From the NCBI RefSeq assembly GCF_000474235.1, contig NZ_BATA01000020.1, positions 1 through 35,179 of the forward strand: a stretch of 35,179 bases of DNA. The letters run 5' to 3'. This DNA comes from Halarchaeum acidiphilum MH1-52-1 (GTDB taxonomy: Archaea > Halobacteriota > Halobacteria > Halobacteriales > Halobacteriaceae). The notes under the pieces were generated by a model, which was not told where the DNA came from, searched no databases, and worked only from the letters and a program-made list of their open reading frames with translations. Each line of letters starts with the position of its first letter. The stretch's first letter is position 1. This document shows, piece after piece, positions 8,826 to 17,554 of this stretch. The translations under genes were made by a program, and so were the position numbers.

Positions 8826-9641
8826 ATGGCACGCGTGGAGCGCATCCGGCTCTACCCGGTGAAGGGGTTCGATCCGATCGAGGTCGGGACGGCGGACGTG
8901 ACCGCGGCCGGGACGCTCGCCGGCGACCGGAAGTACGCGATGTGCGATCCGGGCGCGGACGCGATCGAGACCGGCGAGGACGTGCAGTTCCGGGCGTACA
9001 ACGGGAAGCAGAGCGACCGCCTCCACGAGCTAGCGACCGACTTCGATCCGGGAACGGAGGCGTTCGACGTCGAGACCGCCGAAGAGCACCGCGCGTTCGA
9101 ACTCGGCACGGCGGACGGGCGCGCGGCGGCGAGCGAGTGGCTCGGATCGTATCTCGACCTCGCCGTCGAGGTCCGCGTCGATGCGCCGCCGTCGTTCGTC
9201 GATCGCCCCGATCTCGGCCCTTCCGTCATCAGCGCGGCGACGCTGGAGGAGGTGGCGTCGTGGTACGACGAGATGACGGTCGAAAACGCCCGCCAGCGCC
9301 TGCGGGCGAACGTCGAGGTGAGCGGGGTGCCGGCGTTCTGGGAGGACCGGTTCGTCGGTGAGGACGCGCCCGCGTTCGAGGTGAACGGCGTCCGATTCGA
9401 GGGCGCCGAACCCTGCGCGCGCTGCGTCGTCCCGGAGCGCGATCCCGAGACCGGCGAGCCGCTGGCGGGCTTCCGCGAGACGTTCCTCCGACGCCGCGAG
9501 GCGACCTTCCCGGAGTGGGGGGATCGCGAGGCGTTCGAGCACCTCTACGCGGTGATGCTCATCTCGCGGATCCCGGCGCCGTCACGGGACGGCCGCATCC
9601 GCGTCGGCGACGACGTGCGCGTCGTCGAGCGCGCGAAGTGA
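8826..9641 (+). CDS. MOSC domain-containing protein with N-terminal beta-barrel domain
   Basis: The 271-residue protein opens with the MOSC N-terminal barrel pattern (RVERIRLYPVKGFDPIEV, then GDRKYAMCD). It follows with a MOSC core that holds the conserved cysteine region FEGAEPCARCVVPERDPETGE near residues 196-216. MOSC proteins are related to the C-terminal domain of molybdenum cofactor sulfurase and to the bacterial YcbX and YiiM proteins that reduce N-hydroxylated bases. They bind or transfer sulfur or molybdenum cofactor. No signal peptide or membrane segment is present, so it is cytoplasmic. It stands alone between the preQ0 operon and a surface protein gene. The exact substrate cannot be told from sequence. 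Confidence 0.88.
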   Translation: MARVERIRLYPVKGFDPIEVGTADVTAAGTLAGDRKYAMCDPGADAIETGEDVQFRAYNGKQSDRLHELATDFDPGTEAFDVETAEEHRAFELGTADGRAAASEWLGSYLDLAVEVRVDAPPSFVDRPDLGPSVISAATLEEVASWYDEMTVENARQRLRANVEVSGVPAFWEDRFVGEDAPAFEVNGVRFEGAEPCARCVVPERDPETGEPLAGFRETFLRRREATFPEWGDREAFEHLYAVMLISRIPAPSRDGRIRVGDDVRVVERAK

Positions 9642-9698
9642 TCGCTCTCGACCGTCCCGGTGATGCCGCCTCGGTGACGCCGTCTTAATGGCGTCGCG

Positions 9699-9706
9699 CT
9701 TATTCG
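9699..9706 (+). promoter_or_regulatory. TATA-like box before the surface protein gene
   Basis: CTTATTCG sits about 27-34 bases before the GTG at 9733. It supports that codon, rather than the ATG at 9688, as the start of the surface protein, because a transcript starting about 9730 would exclude the upstream ATG. Confidence 0.4.
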
Positions 9707-9732
9707 AACGTACGCTCTACGTTCCTCCGAAC

Positions 9733-10596
9733 GTGACTTCCTCCCGAATCGCTTCGCTCCTCGTCGTCGTGCTGGCCGTCGTCGCCGCGCTCGCGATGGC
9801 GTCCGGCGGCGCGGCGGCGGGCGTCCAGTTACGCGCGGCGGACGTGCAGATCACGACCGTCGCCGCGAACGGCTCGGCGAACGCGACGGCTCCGATTCCG
9901 AGGGATGCGACGCTCACGGTGTCCGGCGTGACGAACCGCGATCCCGATCGCGCGAACGTGCTCGTTTCGCTCCGCGCGACGAACGGGACGGCGGCGCGCC
10001 TGACGCAGGTCGAGACGTGGGACGCGGACGGCCGCTGGGCGGCGACGCTGAACGCCTCCGGGCTTTCCCCCGGCGCGTACACCGTGACGGCGACGACGGG
10101 TGACGCGACGAGCGTGCGAGAGGTGCGGATCGCGGCGGCGTCCGCGGACGAGAGCGCGACGGCGAACGGAACAGGGGAGGAGAGGACGGCGAACGGAACG
10201 GCGGAGGAGAGGACGATAACGACTGGATCGATGGCGAACGGGACGCCGACGAACGCGACGACGCCGAACGACTCGTCCGTCGATCTCGTGCTCGGCGCGA
10301 CGACGGCGACCACGTCGCACGCCTCGACCGCGCGTTCGGGGGGTGCGAACGGCTCGGCGAACACGACGCTGAATGGAACGACGACGATGAGCGCGACGAA
10401 CGCGACGACGCTGAACGGATCGATGGCGACGAACGCGACGACGCTGAATGGATCGATGACGACGAACGCGACGACGGCCGCGGCGACGTCGAGCACGACG
10501 GGTGCGGGGAGTCCGGGCTTCGGCGCGTCGCTCGGCGTCGCGGCGCTGATGGCGTCGTGTCTCCTCGCTCGCGTCTTCCGAACGCGGAGCGCCTAG
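9733..10596 (+). CDS. Thr/Asn-rich secreted surface protein with PGF-CTERM-like tail
   Basis: This is a cell-surface protein of about 287 residues. From GTG 9733 it begins with a clean signal peptide (TSSRIASLLVVVLAVV followed by small residues ending near GGAAAG). An ATG at 9688 would add 15 residues in front and spoil the signal. A beta-rich domain follows (roughly residues 30-135), then a long low-complexity stretch full of N-x-S/T glycosylation sites. The end has the pattern SPGFG, a hydrophobic helix and RVFRTRSA, which matches the PGF-CTERM signal cut and lipid-anchored by archaeosortase A. A 33-base tandem repeat lies within the low-complexity part. The specific function is unknown. 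The stop overlaps the convergent aminotransferase stop in CTAG. Confidence 0.8.
   Translation: MTSSRIASLLVVVLAVVAALAMASGGAAAGVQLRAADVQITTVAANGSANATAPIPRDATLTVSGVTNRDPDRANVLVSLRATNGTAARLTQVETWDADGRWAATLNASGLSPGAYTVTATTGDATSVREVRIAAASADESATANGTGEERTANGTAEERTITTGSMANGTPTNATTPNDSSVDLVLGATTATTSHASTARSGGANGSANTTLNGTTTMSATNATTLNGSMATNATTLNGSMTTNATTAAATSSTTGAGSPGFGASLGVAALMASCLLARVFRTRSA
10393..10476 (+). repeat. 33-base tandem repeat in the surface protein gene
   Basis: Copy 1 is at 10393-10425 and copy 2 at 10426-10458, with one mismatch (C to T in the codon pair encoding Asn-Gly). A truncated third copy follows at 10459-10476. Each unit encodes the 11-residue block ATNATTLNGSM, which holds two N-glycosylation sites. 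Confidence 0.85.
10593..10596. other. Shared CTAG at a convergent gene junction
   Basis: Both stop codons (TAG on each strand) use the same CTAG. The same arrangement is found at 25077-25080, 31135-31138 and 34130-34133, so it looks like a pattern. Confidence 0.8.
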
Positions 10597-11714
10597 AGGT
10601 CGGCGACGTCCTCGATGGCGTCCGTGAGTTCTTCGATGCTCTCGACGTCGTGCTCGCCCATGTGGCCGATGCGGAAGGTCTGCTCGCCGAGCGCGGAGCC
10701 GTAGCCGTTCGAGAAGACGAAGTCGTACTTCTCGGAGACTTCATCGATGGTCGCCGCGACGTCGATGTCGGCGGTGTTCTCGATGCAGGAGACGGTCTGG
10801 GAGCGATAGCCCTCCTCGGGGAACATCCCGAAGTGCTCCGCGGCCCACTCGCGCGTGTACTCGGCCATCTCGCGGTGGCGCTCGCTGCGGGCCTCGTGGC
10901 CCTCGTCGAGCATGTGCTTCATCTGCGCGCGGTAGGCGAGCATGACGGGGATGGCGGGCGTCGAGTGCGTCTGGCCCTTCCGATCGTAGTAGTCGAGCGA
11001 GCGCTGGAAACCGCCGTACCACGAGGCGGAGTCGGATTCGATCTCGCGCTCGTAGGCGGCGTCGCTGACGACGCAGACGGCGAGACCGGGCGGCATCGCG
11101 AAGGCCTTCTGCACCGAGGTGAAGATCACGTCGATGTCGTGGGCGTCGATGTCGACGTAGTCGCCGCCGAGCGCGGAGACGGCGTCGACGACGAACAGCG
11201 TGTCCGGGAACTCCGCGACGACGTCGCCGATCTCCTCGATTGGGTTGCGCACGCCCGTCGAGGACTCGTTCATCACGCACGTCACGACGTCGTACGTCTT
11301 CTCCGACGCTTCGAGGCGCGCGCGGACGTCCGCGGGCTTGACCGCGTTCCCCCACTCGTACTCGAGCGTGTCGACGTCCTTTCCGAGGCGCTCGGCGACG
11401 TTCGCCTGCCGCTCGCTGAAGCTCCCGCAGGTCGTGACGAGGACGTGCTCATCGACGAGGTTCTGGATCGCGGCCTCCATGAACTCCGTTCCCGACGCCG
11501 TGAGGACGATGACGTCGTTGTCGGTGCCGAGGAAGGTCTTCGTGTCCTCGACGACGGTCGTGTAGAGGTCGGTCATTCGGTCCATCCGATGGCCGAACAT
11601 CGGTTGGGCCATCTCCTCGATGACGTCCTCGCGGACCTCGGTCGGACCGGGGATGTACAGCGTCTTCTCGGGATAGTCGTCCGTATACTCGCGTTTCTCG
11701 GTCACGGGATCCAC
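10593..11714 (-). CDS. Class V PLP-dependent aminotransferase (alanine-glyoxylate/serine-pyruvate type)
   Basis: A 373-residue fold-type I aminotransferase. The family opening YIPGPTEVREDV is followed by the MFGHRMDRMTDLY motif. The cofactor-binding aspartate lies in FVVDAVSALGGDYVDID, and the Schiff-base lysine in FTSVQKAFAMPPGLAV. Similar enzymes transfer the amino group between alanine, serine, glyoxylate, pyruvate or phosphoserine; I cannot choose among these substrates. Two in-frame GTG codons compete as start, 11714 and 11705. The second would give MTEKREY and is preceded by a GGTGG sequence. The gene is monocistronic and divergent from the vWA operon. Its stop shares CTAG with the surface protein. 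Confidence 0.88.
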   Translation of the reverse strand: MDPVTEKREYTDDYPEKTLYIPGPTEVREDVIEEMAQPMFGHRMDRMTDLYTTVVEDTKTFLGTDNDVIVLTASGTEFMEAAIQNLVDEHVLVTTCGSFSERQANVAERLGKDVDTLEYEWGNAVKPADVRARLEASEKTYDVVTCVMNESSTGVRNPIEEIGDVVAEFPDTLFVVDAVSALGGDYVDIDAHDIDVIFTSVQKAFAMPPGLAVCVVSDAAYEREIESDSASWYGGFQRSLDYYDRKGQTHSTPAIPVMLAYRAQMKHMLDEGHEARSERHREMAEYTREWAAEHFGMFPEEGYRSQTVSCIENTADIDVAATIDEVSEKYDFVFSNGYGSALGEQTFRIGHMGEHDVESIEELTDAIEDVADL

Positions 11715-11776
11715 CTAGTGTGTCGCCACTCCGGCGCCCCACGGTATGGTAGTTGTGATTGGGGGCGAGACGCGAC

Positions 11777-11806
11777 GGTGTCACCACGGGGACACCCTCA
11801 TTAGTC
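11777..11806 (+). promoter_or_regulatory. Inverted repeat and TATA-like box before the MoxR/vWA operon
   Basis: GGTGTC (11777-11782), 8 bases, then GACACC (11791-11796) form a perfect 6-8-6 inverted repeat. It lies directly against the A/T-rich TCATTAGTC (11798-11806), which is about 27 bases before the ATG at 11826. The position overlaps the BRE/TATA region, so a protein binding here could control the whole six-gene operon. Confidence 0.45.
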
Positions 11807-11825
11807 GCCGGAGCGAGAGTCGGGT

Positions 11826-13631
11826 ATGGCCCTCGCGGACGTCTTCCTCTCCCCGACGGGATTGCTGGCACTCGGGGCGCTCGTGCCGGTCGTCCTCCTC
11901 TACCTCGTGCGGCCCGACCCGGCGGAGCGCGACCTCCCGACGCTGCGCTTTCTCGCCGCGGGCGAGCGCGGCGCGGAGTCCCGTTCGCGCTTCGAGCGCC
12001 TGCGGCGCACCCTCCTGCTCCTCCTCCAACTGCTCGCGCTCGCGGCCATCGTGGTGGCGCTCGCCGCGCCGTACGTCTCCGTTCCGGCGAGTTCGACCGT
12101 CCAGCAGACGGTGCTCGTCGTCGACGGGAGCGCGAGCATGGCCACGGAGTCGGGCGGGTCGACCCGCTTCGCGCGGGCGATCGACGCCGCGCGCGACGAC
12201 GTGACCGGCACGACCTCGGTCGTGGTCGCCGGCGGCGACGGCCGCGTCGCGCTCCGCCGCGCCGGTCCGACGACTGCACGCGAGACGCTGAACGGCTTGC
12301 ACGACACGGACGCACCGGGCGACCTCCGGAGCGCGATCGCGCAGGCGACGGCGATCGCGGACGACGACGCGCGCGTCGTCGTTTACAGCGACTTCGCGGA
12401 CGACTCGGCGTGGAGCGAGGAGGTAGAGACGGCGCGGGCGCGCGGTCTCCACGTCGAACTGCGGCAGTTCGCGGGCGGTGGCGACGCCAACGTCGGCATC
12501 GTCGGGCGGTCGTTCTCCGGGCGGAACGTCACCGTCTCCGTCGAGAGCGACGCCGACGACACCGTTCAGCGGACGGTGTCGCTGGGCGAACAGCGCCGGT
12601 CTCTGACGCTCGCGCCCGGCGACGTCGAGACCTCGACGTTCACCGTCCCGGGGGGCGGCGGAACGGTCTCGCTGTCGCCGGGCGACGACTTCCCGACGGA
12701 CGACGCCGTACCCGTCGCCGCGCCCGACGATCCGACGATCGACGTCCTCGTGTTGACGAACGACGAGAACACCCATCTGACGACCGCGCTGGCCGTCAAC
12801 GAGCAGGTGTCGCTGACGGTGAAGCGCCCGCCGACGACGGTCGAGGACGCGTACGACGTCGTGATCTACAGCGGTCTCCAGCGCTCGCGGCTGCTCGATG
12901 GGAACGTGCAGGCCGGCCGCGAGGCGATCGAGCGCGGTGGCGGCGTCGTCATCGCGGCGCAGGACGACCTCCCGACGGAGAAGTACGGCGACCTGTCGCT
13001 CCTCGCTCCGAACGGCACCGGGACGAATCCGACGGTCGCGCCGGTCGCGGACGACGACCTCACGCGCGGGATCTCCTTCCCGCCGCCGGAGACGTACCTC
13101 ACCGGCGACCTGCGCGAGGGGCGCGCGCTCGTCGCGACGAGCGACGGGACGCCGCTGATCGCGCTCGCCTCCCGCGGTTCCGGGCGGATCCTCTACGACG
13201 GCTACATCGAGGACGCCTCCTCGTTCAAGTACGACTACCAGTACCCGGTGTTCTGGAAGCGGGCGATCGCGACGCTCGCTGGCCGCGAGAGCCTCTCGTC
13301 GGCGAATCGGGCGACCGGGACGCGCCTCGCGTTCGACGCGCCGACGGTCGTCGGGACGCCCGACGGGCGCGTGAACGCGACGACCGTCCGCCTCGATCGA
13401 GCGGGCTACTACGCCGTCGGCGATCGCCGGTACAGCGCGGCGCTATTGAGCGCGTCCGAGTCGGCGGTCGCGGCGACGCCGCTCGCGGAGCGGTCGGGCG
13501 ACGACGCCGCGCCGCCCGCCGTCGTCGAGCGCCAGCCCGTCCCCCGGCGGCTCACGGGCTACGTCGCGCTCGCCGCGCTGCTCGTCTGCCTCCTCGAACT
13601 CGTCTATCTCCGGCGGGTGGGTGATCTGTGA
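11826..13631 (+). CDS. vWA domain membrane protein (BatA-like), first gene of MoxR operon
   Basis: A 601-residue membrane protein. The N-terminal BatA-type region has two membrane helices (about residues 8-28 and 60-82) around the RPDPAERDLPTLRFL linker. A von Willebrand A domain follows, with the metal-binding DGSASM motif at residues 100-105, then beta-rich and gatekeeper-like domains. A final membrane helix (about 575-595) ends in LRRVGDL. Partner proteins of MoxR ATPases have this build and are thought to help load metals or cofactors or assemble complexes at the membrane. The stop overlaps the next gene's GTG by four bases. The substrate is unknown. Confidence 0.85.
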   Translation: MALADVFLSPTGLLALGALVPVVLLYLVRPDPAERDLPTLRFLAAGERGAESRSRFERLRRTLLLLLQLLALAAIVVALAAPYVSVPASSTVQQTVLVVDGSASMATESGGSTRFARAIDAARDDVTGTTSVVVAGGDGRVALRRAGPTTARETLNGLHDTDAPGDLRSAIAQATAIADDDARVVVYSDFADDSAWSEEVETARARGLHVELRQFAGGGDANVGIVGRSFSGRNVTVSVESDADDTVQRTVSLGEQRRSLTLAPGDVETSTFTVPGGGGTVSLSPGDDFPTDDAVPVAAPDDPTIDVLVLTNDENTHLTTALAVNEQVSLTVKRPPTTVEDAYDVVIYSGLQRSRLLDGNVQAGREAIERGGGVVIAAQDDLPTEKYGDLSLLAPNGTGTNPTVAPVADDDLTRGISFPPPETYLTGDLREGRALVATSDGTPLIALASRGSGRILYDGYIEDASSFKYDYQYPVFWKRAIATLAGRESLSSANRATGTRLAFDAPTVVGTPDGRVNATTVRLDRAGYYAVGDRRYSAALLSASESAVAATPLAERSGDDAAPPAVVERQPVPRRLTGYVALAALLVCLLELVYLRRVGDL

Positions 13632-15982
13632 CCGTCACTCTCGGCGGTGTCACCCTCGGCCTCGCGACGCCGCTCGCGCTCGTCGCGATCCCGGTCGCGC
13701 TCGTCGCGCTCTGGGCGCTCGTCTTCGCTCGGGCGGACGGGACGGCGGCGCGCCGGAGTCGCTGGGCGCTCTTCGCGTCGCGCGCCGCGATCGTCGCGTT
13801 GCTCCTCTGTGCCGCGGCCGGCCCGTACACGGTCACGAGCGCGGAGACGGCGGGCGATCCCCACGTCACCCTGCTGACCGATCGCTCCGACAGTATGAAC
13901 GTCACGGAACCCGTTACCGGACTCACGGATGCCATCGAACGGGAGGGCGTGCCGGTGACGACGGCGACGATCGGCGACGGCACCCGCTCGCGGATCGGCG
14001 ACGGTATCGCCGCCAACCTCCGGTCGAACGGCAGCGTCGTGGCCGTCTCCGACGGGCGGGTCACGGGCGGGCGCAGTCTCGCCTCCGCGGCGGAGCTCGC
14101 GCGCTCGCTGAACGCGACGATCAGCGCCGTCGACGTCGCGCCGAACCGGACGGAGCGCGACGTGCGCGTCAGCGGGCCGTCGAAGACGAGCGTCGGCGTC
14201 GAGAACAGCTTCCTCGCGAGCGTCGCGGGCGTCGAGACCGACGCCTCCCCGGTCACGCTCCACGTCGCCGTCGACGGCGAGGAGGTGCTGACGCGCACGC
14301 TCGACGACGGTTCGGGCGACGTCTCGTTCTCGCACACCTTCCAGACCACCGGCTCGCACCGCGTCACGGCGCGGATCGAGAGCGACGACGCCTTCGACGA
14401 GAACGACGTCTTCCGGCGCTCGGTGAGCGTCGTCGATCGCCCGCGCGTGCTCTACGTCTCGCGGGGCGACTACCCGCTCCTCGACTACCTCCGGACGGTG
14501 TACGACGTGCGGACGGCGTCCTCGGTGCCCGCCGATCTCAGTCCGTACTACGCCGTCGTGACGCAGAACCTCCCGGCGAGCGCGCTCGGACACACCGAGG
14601 CGCTCCAGCGCTTCGTCATCGACGGCGGCGGTCTCGTCGTCGCCGGCGGCGATCGCGCGTTCGAGAACGGCGGGTACGGCCGGCACGCGTTCGGGTCGCT
14701 GCTCCCGGTCTCGACCGGCGAGTCCGGCGGATCGAGCGCGAACGTCGTCCTCGCGATCGACGTCTCCGGGAGCGCGCGGAGCGGTCTCGGGACGCAGAAG
14801 GCGATCGCGCTCGACGTCCTCTCGCAGCTCGGCGACGGCAATCGCGTCGGCGTCGTGGCGTTCAACGATCAGGCGTATCGCGTCGCGGACCTCCGAACGC
14901 TCGGGAACGCCCGCGCCGACACCCGAGACCTCATCCAGCGCCTCACCTCCGGCGGCGGGACGGACATCGCCGCGGGCCTTCGCGGCGCGGGCGACATGCT
15001 CGGCGAGAAGCGCGGGTCCGTCATCCTCGTCAGCGACGGGTTCTCGAACCGCGGGGCAGCCACGAATGCCGCCGCGACGCTCGGCGACGCGGGCACGCGC
15101 GTGATCAGCGTCGGCGTCGGCCAGACGACCGACGAGCAGACGCTCCGCCGCATCGCGGACGCGTCCGGCGGCACCTACTACCACGCCGACGAGACGAACC
15201 GCCTCAGCCTCCAGTTCGGCGATTCGGCGCACCGCTATCAGGGATCGGGGCTGACGGTCGTCGATCCCGACGCGTTCGCCACCGCGGGCGTCACGCTCCG
15301 CTCGAATCCCGGGCGCTCGAACGCCGTCTCGGTGAAGCCGGGCGCGGACTACCTCGTCGCCACCGGCGACGGCACGCCCGCGGTCGCGTCGTGGAACTAC
15401 GGGCTGGGGCGCGTGCTCACGGTGACGACCTACGGCGCAGACGGCGGTCTCGACGGCCTGCTCTCGCGGCCGGACTCCCTGCTCGTGACGAAATCGGTGA
15501 ACTACGTCATCGGCGATCCCGAGCGCAAGCGCAGCGGCGTCACGGACGTCCCGGACACGCGCGTCGGCGAGCCGACGACCGTCACCTACCGCGGGTCGTC
15601 GCGGCCGTCCGTCGACGGTCTCACCTTCCGCGCCGCCGGCGACGGCGTCTACCGGGCCGAGGTGACGCCGACGCGGCCCGGCTACGCCACGGTGTTGAAC
15701 GCGACGTACGCCGCGAACTACCCCGCGGAGTACGGCGCGTTCGGTCCGTCGGCCGCGCTCTCCTCGGCCGTCTCCGCGACCGGCGGGCGGACGTTCGAGC
15801 CGGACGACGCCGCCGCGATCGCGTCGTTCGCCCGCGAGCAGTCCACGCGCGTCCGGCAGATCCGGCAACGCTGGGACTGGCTCTGCCTGCTCGGCGCGCT
15901 CCTCGTGCTCGGCTGCGAGATCGTCGTCCGGCGCGTCCTCGTCTACCGGGGCGCGACGACCAATCGGGGTGGACTGCCGTGA
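13628..15982 (+). CDS. Large vWA domain membrane protein with glutamine-amidotransferase-like region
   Basis: A 784-residue protein starting at GTG 13628 (GTGA overlap with the previous stop). Two N-terminal helices (about 8-32 and 45-65) anchor it. A degenerate vWA-like segment with DRSDSM (85-90) follows. Residues about 272-362 resemble the amidotransferase-like Rossmann region found in such proteins (RVLYVSRGDYPLL, then VIDGGGLVVAGGDRAF). A full vWA domain has DVSGS at 378-382, GGGTDI and SDGFSN. A closing membrane helix lies near residues 745-775. Having one degenerate and one intact metal site suggests one binds partners structurally and the other through a metal. It probably pairs with the preceding vWA protein at the membrane. 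Confidence 0.85.
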   Translation: MTVTLGGVTLGLATPLALVAIPVALVALWALVFARADGTAARRSRWALFASRAAIVALLLCAAAGPYTVTSAETAGDPHVTLLTDRSDSMNVTEPVTGLTDAIEREGVPVTTATIGDGTRSRIGDGIAANLRSNGSVVAVSDGRVTGGRSLASAAELARSLNATISAVDVAPNRTERDVRVSGPSKTSVGVENSFLASVAGVETDASPVTLHVAVDGEEVLTRTLDDGSGDVSFSHTFQTTGSHRVTARIESDDAFDENDVFRRSVSVVDRPRVLYVSRGDYPLLDYLRTVYDVRTASSVPADLSPYYAVVTQNLPASALGHTEALQRFVIDGGGLVVAGGDRAFENGGYGRHAFGSLLPVSTGESGGSSANVVLAIDVSGSARSGLGTQKAIALDVLSQLGDGNRVGVVAFNDQAYRVADLRTLGNARADTRDLIQRLTSGGGTDIAAGLRGAGDMLGEKRGSVILVSDGFSNRGAATNAAATLGDAGTRVISVGVGQTTDEQTLRRIADASGGTYYHADETNRLSLQFGDSAHRYQGSGLTVVDPDAFATAGVTLRSNPGRSNAVSVKPGADYLVATGDGTPAVASWNYGLGRVLTVTTYGADGGLDGLLSRPDSLLVTKSVNYVIGDPERKRSGVTDVPDTRVGEPTTVTYRGSSRPSVDGLTFRAAGDGVYRAEVTPTRPGYATVLNATYAANYPAEYGAFGPSAALSSAVSATGGRTFEPDDAAAIASFAREQSTRVRQIRQRWDWLCLLGALLVLGCEIVVRRVLVYRGATTNRGGLP

Positions 15983-16599
15983 CGGCCATCGGAAACACCC
16001 TCAACGCCGTGCTGGTCGGCCTGCTCTGTCTCTCCGTCGCGAGCACGGGCGGCGCGACGCTGTTCTTCCAGCACGCCGCGGCCGATCTCTCCACGCAGAA
16101 CCACCGGCTCGAAGCGCAGAACGACCAGCTCCGCGAGAATCTCAGCGAGACGCGTTCGACGCTCAACGAGACGCGCCAGCACCTCGAAAACCTCAACGAG
16201 AGCGTCCAGCGCGCCCGCGGTGACGTCCAGCAGGTCTCCGGGGAGCTACAGAACACCGAGTCCCAGCTCTCCAGCACGAAAGACCAGCTCTCGGAGGCGC
16301 GAAACGACCTCCAGCAGGCGAGATCGCGCGTCAACACGCTCCAGAATCAGGTGGACGACCTGAACGATCAGGTACGCGATCTCAAGGACCGCAACGACGA
16401 GCTGGAGGGGACGAACGAGGACCTCCGCTCCGAGAACGAGAACCTACGGGATACGGTGTCGTCGCTCAACGACCGGGTGGACGAGCTGAACGACCGGGTC
16501 GACAGCCTGAACGACCGGATCGATCGCCTCCAGAGCGAACTGGAGGAGGCGCGAAGCCAACAGTCCGTGGCGCCGCCGCCGGTGTCCCCCGATGACTGA
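15979..16599 (+). CDS. Membrane-anchored coiled-coil protein in the MoxR/vWA operon
   Basis: A 206-residue protein starting at GTG 15979, overlapping the previous stop (GTGA). Residues about 5-27 form one hydrophobic helix that could be a membrane anchor or uncleaved signal. From about residue 38 to 195 it is an almost unbroken coiled coil. It ends in three near-identical heptad pairs LNDRVDE, LNDRVDS, LNDRIDR, and closes with a short proline-rich tail (APPPVSP). I do not know a function. A long rod, probably outside the membrane, co-translated with vWA and MoxR partners suggests a scaffold, spacer or dimerisation element. Nothing enzymatic is visible. Confidence 0.8.
   Translation: MTAIGNTLNAVLVGLLCLSVASTGGATLFFQHAAADLSTQNHRLEAQNDQLRENLSETRSTLNETRQHLENLNESVQRARGDVQQVSGELQNTESQLSSTKDQLSEARNDLQQARSRVNTLQNQVDDLNDQVRDLKDRNDELEGTNEDLRSENENLRDTVSSLNDRVDELNDRVDSLNDRIDRLQSELEEARSQQSVAPPPVSPDD
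16465..16527 (+). repeat. Three tandem 21-base units in the coiled-coil gene
   Basis: The units at 16465-16485, 16486-16506 and 16507-16527 each encode LNDR(V/I)D plus one residue. The DNA is closely similar between copies (C-T-C/G-AACGACCGG core), so recent duplication within the gene is likely. It lengthens the coiled coil by exact heptads without breaking register. Confidence 0.8.
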
Positions 16600-17554
16600 G
16601 GGACGCGCGGACGCGAGCGGATCGGCCGAAGTTGCCGGAGCGGACGGGGCGGCCGAAGCGGAGTCCGGTCGCGAGATCGAGACCGGTGACGGTGGCGGCG
16701 ACGCGAGCCCGCGCGAGGGCATGACGCGTGCGATCCGCGCCGTCAGACGCGAGGGGCTGAAGGTCGCCGCGATCTACGCGACGATCGACGCGGTGCTCGT
16801 CGCGCTCCTCGCGGACCTCGCGTGCACGAGCGTCGACGCCGCGCCCGCGACCGTTTCGCTCCCGGCGCTCGGCCCGCTCGCCGGCTACTCGCTCCCCGTC
16901 GCCCCCCTCGTCGCCGTCGCGCTCGGTCTCGTCGCCTTCTCCGCCGAGGTCGTCCTCCGCGCTCGACGCCCGCTGGTCGAGCAGTTCGAGGCGGTGAACC
17001 CCGCGGTACGGGAGGCGCTGCGGACTGCGCGCGACGCCGCCACGGACGGCCGCGAGACGCGGATGGCGGGGCGCCTCTACGAGCGCGTGCTCGCCGACCT
17101 CCGCGAGACGTCGAGCGTCGCGTTGCTCGACGCTCGCCGCGTCGCCGTCACGCTCGTCGCCGTCGCCGTCGTCGCCCTCCTGTGCGTGCACGTCGCGGTC
17201 GCCGGCATCACGATCGGCGTCGGCGGCGGCCCGGGCGCGACGACCGCGGGATCGGGCGGCGGTGGCGGCGACGCGAGCGACGAGTACGGCGGCTTGCAGA
17301 ACGCCTCGGGCGTCCTCGGCGACCCCACGGACGTCGAGGCGGGCGACGACGCGCTCAACGCATCGGTGCAGGCGTCGAGCGGCGGATCGGGCGCGGACAG
17401 CCCCGAGTCGTACGACGCCAGCGGCTACACGGGCGGGTCGAGCGGTGCCGTCGAGAGCCAGCAGGCCGGCTACGACGCCCCCAGCGACGTCGAGGACGCC
17501 GACCTGATACGCGAGTACAACCTCCGGATCCGAGCCAACCAGACTCAATCATGA
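16592..17554 (+). CDS. Multi-pass membrane protein of the MoxR/vWA operon (unknown family)
   Basis: A 320-residue protein with an acidic Ala/Gly/Glu-rich N-terminal tail (about 1-45). It then has hydrophobic helices at about 56-78, 88-112 and 183-207, and a long Gly/Ser/Asp-rich C-terminal region with many Tyr residues (YGG, YDASGYTGG, AGYDAP). A charged amphipathic segment lies between the second and third helices (residues about 115-175). I do not recognise an enzymatic motif. It overlaps the coiled-coil gene by 8 bases (ATGACTGA) and the MoxR gene by 4, so it is part of the same translation unit. It may be the membrane platform for MoxR. Confidence 0.75.
   Translation: MTEGRADASGSAEVAGADGAAEAESGREIETGDGGGDASPREGMTRAIRAVRREGLKVAAIYATIDAVLVALLADLACTSVDAAPATVSLPALGPLAGYSLPVAPLVAVALGLVAFSAEVVLRARRPLVEQFEAVNPAVREALRTARDAATDGRETRMAGRLYERVLADLRETSSVALLDARRVAVTLVAVAVVALLCVHVAVAGITIGVGGGPGATTAGSGGGGGDASDEYGGLQNASGVLGDPTDVEAGDDALNASVQASSGGSGADSPESYDASGYTGGSSGAVESQQAGYDAPSDVEDADLIREYNLRIRANQTQS

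Noticed and set aside
9688-9732. ATG at 9688 as start of the surface protein
   Set aside because: It puts 15 residues before a clean signal peptide and lies upstream of the likely TATA box. GTG 9733 fits better, but the ATG is not excluded.
10557-11804. Plus-strand frame opposite the aminotransferase
   Set aside because: It lacks motifs, overlaps a well-supported PLP enzyme completely and runs through its promoter.
13604-15868. Very long minus-strand frame (754 codons) opposite the second vWA gene
   Set aside because: The product is Arg/Ala/Asp-rich without any domain, and the plus strand has a full vWA protein in an overlapping operon.
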